The translations under genes were made by a program, and so were the position numbers. The notes under the pieces are model-generated. The model did no database searches and was not told the origin of the DNA. It saw only the letters and a program-made list of their open reading frames with translations. Below, one piece after another: positions 58,221 to 64,000 of a stretch of 64,000 nucleotides of DNA. How positions within the stretch are numbered: the first letter of the stretch is position 1; the number at the start of each line of letters is the position of its first letter. Source of the stretch: Floricoccus tropicus (GTDB taxonomy: Bacteria > Bacillota > Bacilli > Lactobacillales > Streptococcaceae); contig NZ_MKIR01000001.1 in NCBI RefSeq assembly GCF_001832905.1, positions 124,001-188,000 of the forward strand, given 5' to 3'.

Positions 58221-59258
58221 ATGGACAATTTCAATTGTAAATATTGTGGTAGTAATCAATTTAAGAAAACCAAGATAGGTCAGGAGTGTTTATATTGCCA
58301 TGCCGTCTACGAAAACGATAACGATAGTAACGAAATATTTATAAAGAATCACAAAAGTCAAAAAATAAATAAAATATTCCTTTTCATTGTTGGATTGATT
58401 ATCTTTATTTCAATTACTGCTTTTGTATTTAGTAATTTAACAGATTTTAATTCACATAAAGATAAAGTAACTTCAAGCTCTACATCTTCTTATAAGAAGA
58501 CAACTAGTGATAGTTCGAGTATAGATATAAAAACCGATTACGATGATAATCTGCTAAAAAATCCTGACCATAGTGTTAAAGTAGCTGAGCTCTCTTTAGT
58601 ACAATCTGAAATTGATTTAGCACGAGCGTCAGTAAAAAAATATGGTGGCGACGATACTAAAAAATTTGAAAAATTATTGGATGAAGCTCAAAAAGAGCAT
58701 GACGAACAAATAAAAAATAGAGTTGTAACCCCACCTAAACCTGATATGATCATTGATAACCCCGACTCTGAATTTTCAATTACAACTTATTATAGGGAAG
58801 GTGGATCTCTTTTAGCATATAATGGTGACTACAATCAATACACTAGTCAAGATATAATTAATTTATGGAGGCAGCCGGATAAAGTAATTACGGATTCAGA
58901 TAAGATAAAAAAAAGTTTATCAATAGATTTTGGAGAAAATAAACATCCCAACAACTATGAAACTAAAGTACTCCAAGAGCAATGGAAAGGTGGAAAAATT
59001 ACTTGGCGTGAACTTAGATCATTTATTTTACAGATAAATGATAGTGCATATGGTACATACTCTAAAGAGTTCGTATACGAAAGTCAGGGAAAACCAAATG
59101 TATATTTTGAAAATGATAATGTTTCCTATGTAACTCCAATTTTGAGATATGTATACTTTCCACGACTTCCTGAAAAATATCCAAAAGAGGGACTCGGAAA
59201 GTATCCTGATGATTTTCCGTCAAACTATGGAATGGACGGATATTATCATGAAAAATAA
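58221..59258 (+). CDS. Zinc-ribbon membrane protein
   Basis: 345 residues from ATG 58221 behind GGGGAG; longer starts at 58206 or 58209 lack a ribosome site. The N-terminal zinc ribbon has CKYCGSNQ...CLYCHAVY (two CxxC pairs). A membrane helix follows at about 52-73 (IFLFIVGLIIFISITAFVF), then a Ser/Thr-rich linker and a large outside domain without known motifs. A charged helix (IDLARASVKKYGGDDTKKFEKLLDEAQKEH) precedes a Tyr/Pro-rich region. Function unknown. The next gene encodes a shorter protein of the same layout and overlaps it by 11 bases. Confidence 0.8.
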   Translation: MDNFNCKYCGSNQFKKTKIGQECLYCHAVYENDNDSNEIFIKNHKSQKINKIFLFIVGLIIFISITAFVFSNLTDFNSHKDKVTSSSTSSYKKTTSDSSSIDIKTDYDDNLLKNPDHSVKVAELSLVQSEIDLARASVKKYGGDDTKKFEKLLDEAQKEHDEQIKNRVVTPPKPDMIIDNPDSEFSITTYYREGGSLLAYNGDYNQYTSQDIINLWRQPDKVITDSDKIKKSLSIDFGENKHPNNYETKVLQEQWKGGKITWRELRSFILQINDSAYGTYSKEFVYESQGKPNVYFENDNVSYVTPILRYVYFPRLPEKYPKEGLGKYPDDFPSNYGMDGYYHEK

Positions 59259-59838
59259 AGAATGTAGAAATTGTGGAAGTACTCAATTTCACGAAAAAGA
59301 TGGAATATGGTATTGCGATTATTGCAAAACACCATACCCTATCCCAATAATTGAGGAATCTAAATCAGTTGAATTTTCTCCTATAAAAAATAAAGTATTC
59401 ATTCCTAAATCTATCGCAATATTTCTTTTAACGACTATCTCCGTTTCATTCTTTATTTTAGAAAAAAAATATAATTTGAAGTATACTGAAACAATTGATA
59501 CGGCCCCATCAACTCATATTAATTTAGGTATTGGAGAGTCGAGTGAAAGAAAATTTCCCAGAAAATGGACACAAGAAATATATGATGATATCAGAATAGC
59601 TAGGCAAAAATATGATTCAAAAACAGGAAAATATATTTTTGATGGTGGTGATAATTACAAAGATTTAAAAAAAATTGTCGGTGCTCCATCAAACAAAGAG
59701 GTACAAAAAGCCGACTATGGTTATCCTGAAAAGATATATGCTACTTGGAATAAATCTGAAGATAATACTTTAAGTAAAGCAATATATGTAACTTATGATG
59801 CAAAAACATTTATGATTTTAGATAAAAGCATTTTCTAA
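59248..59838 (+). CDS. Zinc-ribbon membrane protein, shorter paralogue
   Basis: 196 residues from ATG 59248, which lies inside the end of the preceding gene; upstream starts would precede the zinc ribbon and lack a ribosome site. Zinc ribbon CRNCGSTQ...CDYCKTPYPIP, a helix at about 52-70 (IAIFLLTTISVSFFILE), then an outside domain containing a SmpA/BamE-like segment, DYKDLKKIVGAPSNKE-type (KIVGAPSNKEVQ), ATW and a C-terminal beta strand pair. Function unknown; likely works with its neighbour. Confidence 0.75.
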   Translation: MKNKECRNCGSTQFHEKDGIWYCDYCKTPYPIPIIEESKSVEFSPIKNKVFIPKSIAIFLLTTISVSFFILEKKYNLKYTETIDTAPSTHINLGIGESSERKFPRKWTQEIYDDIRIARQKYDSKTGKYIFDGGDNYKDLKKIVGAPSNKEVQKADYGYPEKIYATWNKSEDNTLSKAIYVTYDAKTFMILDKSIF

Positions 59839-59893
59839 AAAACAACCCCAGTTCCCTTGATTATTTAATCTTAGGAATTAGGGTTGTTTTAGT
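59837..59893 (+). terminator. Terminator of the zinc-ribbon gene pair
   Basis: AAAACAACCC (59839-59848) pairs with GGGTTGTTTT (59881-59890) across a 32-base loop that itself may fold; T-rich after the stem. Confidence 0.65.
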
Positions 59894-60000
59894 TTCTAAT
59901 CATGGTTAATTTTACTTTTTAATATTAAATTACTACTAATCTTTGATATTTATAAAATTAAATATATTGACTAGAACGTATATTTACGAATATCATTTTC

Positions 60001-60504
60001 TTATTTATATATTTTTTCACCTGTAAACTTTTTAATTTCCTCACTAATATTTGGAAATCTTTTTAACATTTCATTTTGCTCACCCAATATGAAATCTTTT
60101 TCCATATAAGAAGGCGACATTGTTGTTCCCATCAATGTATATCCAAAAGCTCCACCATTCTTTATTCGAGCACCTTGCCATGTATTTTTTCTGATTAAAA
60201 CCTGAGGAGTTTCCCCATCCAATAGATTAATTCCTAGCTTACTGATTTTATGTTGACCTGTTTTATCATCAATCTGAAGAATTTCAACAGCATCACCATA
60301 ATAATAATGCCATATTTCATCCGCCGAAAGTTTATGCAAATGTGAAAATGAGTCTTTTGTTAAAAAATAATATATTGCTGAGCCACACCTTCTATTTTCA
60401 TAAGTTTCTTCGCTAAGATATGTTTGAGCAACTAAACCTCCCTCATTTACTAAAGGAACTAAGTTTAGTCTAGAAATAATCTCGTCAGTTGTCATTTTAT
60501 TCAT
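60001..60504 (-). CDS. DUF985-family cupin
   Basis: 167 residues. Cupin_5 family: TTDEIISRLNLVPLVNEGGLVAQTY at the start, SAIYYFLTKDSFSHLHKLSADEIWHYYYGDAVEI (the metal-binding His-His-Glu-type cluster), TWQGARIKNGGAFGYTLMGTTMSP and YMEKDFILGE at the end. Small cytosolic protein of unknown reaction; some relatives are sugar-phosphate epimerase-like. AGGAG before the ATG. Confidence 0.9.
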   Translation of the reverse strand: MNKMTTDEIISRLNLVPLVNEGGLVAQTYLSEETYENRRCGSAIYYFLTKDSFSHLHKLSADEIWHYYYGDAVEILQIDDKTGQHKISKLGINLLDGETPQVLIRKNTWQGARIKNGGAFGYTLMGTTMSPSYMEKDFILGEQNEMLKRFPNISEEIKKFTGEKIYK

Positions 60505-60592
60505 TAAAATTCTCCTAAATACTATTAACTAAATCTTAATATATTAAAGTTATTAATACAATGAAATTTTAAAACTAATATTTTTTCACAAA

Positions 60593-60620
60593 AAAAGGAA
60601 TGCTGTAATGCACTCCTTTT
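60593..60620 (-). terminator. Terminator of the ABC exporter gene
   Basis: Minus-strand AAAAGGAGTGC with GCATTCCTTTT (one mismatch or G-U) around a six-base loop and seven T residues in all; about 90 bases after the stop codon. Confidence 0.75.
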
Positions 60621-60708
60621 ATTATTTATTCATTGAAAAGCAACAAGACTACTGCTAAAAAAGTTACTACTCAGTTCTTTCAATTAGAAGTTCTTTGACT
60701 ATATTATT

Positions 60709-62289
60709 TTATAACTTAAACTTATCTAAGTTAATTATTTGATCGTATCTATCTTCATCGTCAATATGATGAGCAATTTCCAAAACCATAACTGGCAATG
60801 AAAATAGTAATTCACGAACCATTTTTCCATTCGTAGGATCCAGTGCTGCCGTGACCTCATCAGCAAGTAAAATTTCTTTTTCACGAATTAAAAATCTTGC
60901 TAGCTCAATTCTTACTCTTTGACCACCTGATACATTTTCACCATTATTATAAATCTTAAAATTTAAAATATCATCTATTTCGTTATCAAGTTTTACCATT
61001 TTTAAAACTTCAAGCAGTTTTTCATCCGAAAACTCCTGTCCCAAAGATAGGTTATATCGAATAGTATCATTGAAGAGAAATGGCGATTGGCTAATCATAC
61101 CTACTTGTTTCCTATAATCAGTTAATTGTTCTTTTTCTGCATCAAAACACTTTATCTCGCCTTCATCAGGAACCTCCAAACCAGCAATTATTCTAATCAG
61201 TGTTGATTTTCCAGAGCCACTGGCACCTTTGATTAAAACTTTTTGTCCCGAGGAAATATCAAATTTAAATTTTTTAAACAGTGTCCTGCCATTATATTGC
61301 TTACTTAAGTTTTCAATCTGTAAAGATGCAATCTTTCGAAAATCATCTTCAATTTCCTTGTTGTCTAAAGGAATGGCTAATACGTTAAAAACTTTATCTG
61401 CTACTGCTTTTGCACCCTGTATATAAACGACATTATACATGATAGTTTGAATTGGACCAACTAGTTGATTAGAAGCAATATACATGGCTATAAGACTTGC
61501 AATTGGAATGGCGTGACCTTTCATTGCAAAATAAAATCCTAAAACTAAGGGAAGAACTTGACTTAGAAAAACCATAAATCCATTACAAAAGAAAATAAAA
61601 TTATTAGTAAAGTTAAATTTTTGTATTGCTCTATGATAAAGTGAATTTGCTTGATATATACGTTCACAATCTTTTTCTAAGGCTTGATTCATTAATAATG
61701 TTTGAGAACCATGAATGCTATCAGATACTTTTGCATGCACATCACTTCTCTTAGTAGACATTTCGTCGCCAGTATTTTTTATTTTATTATTAAGTATGGC
61801 TTGAGGTATTGGACGTAAAATTGTAAAAAAAACAAATATTAAGCCCAAAATAAAATTCTGAGAAACAATATATATTGATATAATCAACGCACAGAAAGCC
61901 CACCCAATAGTATCAACCATAGGTGTCAAATAACTATCCCCTAAGTATTCCATATCTTGAGTCAACAATGTAATTTTTTCATCATCACTATAATCTCTAT
62001 TAATCATTAATCTTTGGAATAAGGCTGAACGGATGTTCATTTGAATTTCTCGTTTAAAAATATTACGGGTATGATTACAAAATAGCATTAAGCTATATAA
62101 GATAAAATAAACAGAAAAGCCATATATAGCGAATTGGAAAATTTTCTGATAGGTTAGATTTCCTTGATCTAAGGAAAGTGCTCTGGATACTATTAAAGGT
62201 GAAGCAAGTGCCAATCCACCATTTGATATTGCACCAATAATTGTTAAAAATTTTGTTTTCTTATCTAAATATTTGAAAATCGAATACAT
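60709..62289 (-). CDS. ABC exporter, fused membrane and ATPase domains
   Basis: 526 residues. Six membrane helices in about 1-300, then the ATPase: Walker [10 protein letters not shown] (about 357), Q-loop GMISQSPFLF, signature NVSGGQRVRIELARF (about 448), Walker B EILLADEVTAALDP (Glu becomes Glu-Val, Asp about 477) and the switch His in EIAHHIDD. Half-transporter that must dimerise, probably with itself. Substrate unknown (peptide, lipid or drug). AGAGGAG before the ATG. Single gene with its own terminator, next to the accessory region. Confidence 0.9.
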   Translation of the reverse strand: MYSIFKYLDKKTKFLTIIGAISNGGLALASPLIVSRALSLDQGNLTYQKIFQFAIYGFSVYFILYSLMLFCNHTRNIFKREIQMNIRSALFQRLMINRDYSDDEKITLLTQDMEYLGDSYLTPMVDTIGWAFCALIISIYIVSQNFILGLIFVFFTILRPIPQAILNNKIKNTGDEMSTKRSDVHAKVSDSIHGSQTLLMNQALEKDCERIYQANSLYHRAIQKFNFTNNFIFFCNGFMVFLSQVLPLVLGFYFAMKGHAIPIASLIAMYIASNQLVGPIQTIMYNVVYIQGAKAVADKVFNVLAIPLDNKEIEDDFRKIASLQIENLSKQYNGRTLFKKFKFDISSGQKVLIKGASGSGKSTLIRIIAGLEVPDEGEIKCFDAEKEQLTDYRKQVGMISQSPFLFNDTIRYNLSLGQEFSDEKLLEVLKMVKLDNEIDDILNFKIYNNGENVSGGQRVRIELARFLIREKEILLADEVTAALDPTNGKMVRELLFSLPVMVLEIAHHIDDEDRYDQIINLDKFKL

Positions 62290-62640
62290 TAAATCTCCTC
62301 TGAATAGTTAGCCACTAATAATCTTTTCCAAACGCTCCCGAACTATATATTTATTTTTATTACTTGCATATCATTGTATGTTCCTAATAGATTATTTATT
62401 AAACACCATAATTCTTTGATATTTGTTTTACAATCATTATAAACATATTAAATAGTTAAGTCAATTAAAATCAGAAAAATATGATAAATTTTGAAAATTC
62501 GAAAATTAATTTTATAAACTTATCTTATTAATTAGAAGCAAACATATATCATCAATATAAAAAGGATAAGCAAAAAAACTGCCATATAAGCAGTTTTGAT
62601 AATAGTATTTTGTTTTTTGGCAGGTAAATAATGATACTAA
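62290..62640. other. AT-rich intergenic region between the exporter and rlmD-like genes
   Basis: About 350 bases with no convincing open frame. Only the terminator at 62571-62597 is recognisable; the stretch next to 62289 would hold the exporter promoter, but no clear -35/-10 pair was chosen. Confidence 0.5.
62571..62597 (-). terminator. Terminator downstream of the rRNA methyltransferase gene
   Basis: Minus-strand AAAACTGC with GCAGTTTT around a seven-base loop and further T residues. About 125 bases after the stop codon. Confidence 0.82.
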
Positions 62641-62641
62641 C

Positions 62642-64000
<1,359 letters not shown>

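Noticed and set aside
47114-62600. Prophage, integrative element or insertion sequence in the accessory region
   Set aside because: No integrase, transposase, phage structural or conjugation gene is present; only the 70-bp direct repeat hints at past insertion.

Overview
The window comes from an AT-rich, low-GC Gram-positive coccus of the order Lactobacillales, most likely Streptococcaceae near Lactococcus or Floricoccus. The evidence is the gene content and order: dnaE-pfkA-pyk; murB next to the polyamine (pot) genes; mapZ, an RlmL-like methylase, a type-B RNase P RNA, gpsB, a YpsA-family gene, recU and pbp1A in one block; a GlnP with two fused binding domains; and PurR-type PurBoxes about 75 bp upstream of purine genes. 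No rRNA, tRNA, CRISPR array, transposase or integrase was found. The species is inferred, not proven.

Bases 1 to about 47,100 are mostly housekeeping and mostly on the minus strand. From the left: a truncated DUF1801 gene and a TPM-domain membrane protein; pyk and pfkA (glycolysis); dnaE; on the plus strand a tiny DUF2929 gene and an Arr-type rifamycin ADP-ribosyltransferase; an orphan sugar-binding lipoprotein with a cre-like site; pyrG with a CTP-responsive attenuator leader; a GlsB-type stress protein; the overlapping truA-pdxK-ECF-ywlG operon; a polyamine transporter operon (murB, potA, potB, potC, potD) interrupted by TPM and LemA genes; amidase, RarD-like permease, thrB, hom and purB; and the division block mapZ to pbp1A. 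Then come glnPQ, guaC with a PurBox and an unusual GC-rich leader, an AbrB-type permease, a CopB-type copper ATPase, a three-domain RNA repair enzyme (kinase, phosphatase, ligase) with a DIP1984-family partner, DUF554 and an M32 carboxypeptidase.

Bases about 47,100 to 62,600 are accessory and partly decayed. They contain a VOC gene with a stop as its second codon, a DUF1963 pseudogene, and a DNA/RNA non-specific endonuclease gene bracketed by a perfect 70-bp direct repeat that duplicates the 3' end of a 51-codon gene. Several small orphan enzymes follow, then a candidate anti-phage pair of overlapping DUF262 genes (one with a DUF1524 HNH-like domain) downstream of a WYL regulator and an S66 peptidase. 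After these come two zinc-ribbon membrane proteins, a DUF985 cupin and an ABC exporter. The window ends inside an RlmD/TrmA-type rRNA methyltransferase gene, whose 3' flank carries a nested inverted repeat.

The most unusual items are the repeat-bracketed nuclease cassette, the DUF262 pair with its WYL regulator and flanking palindromes, the RNA repair operon with a structured transcript candidate beside it, and the guaC leader. All assignments are by reading motifs; no database search was run.
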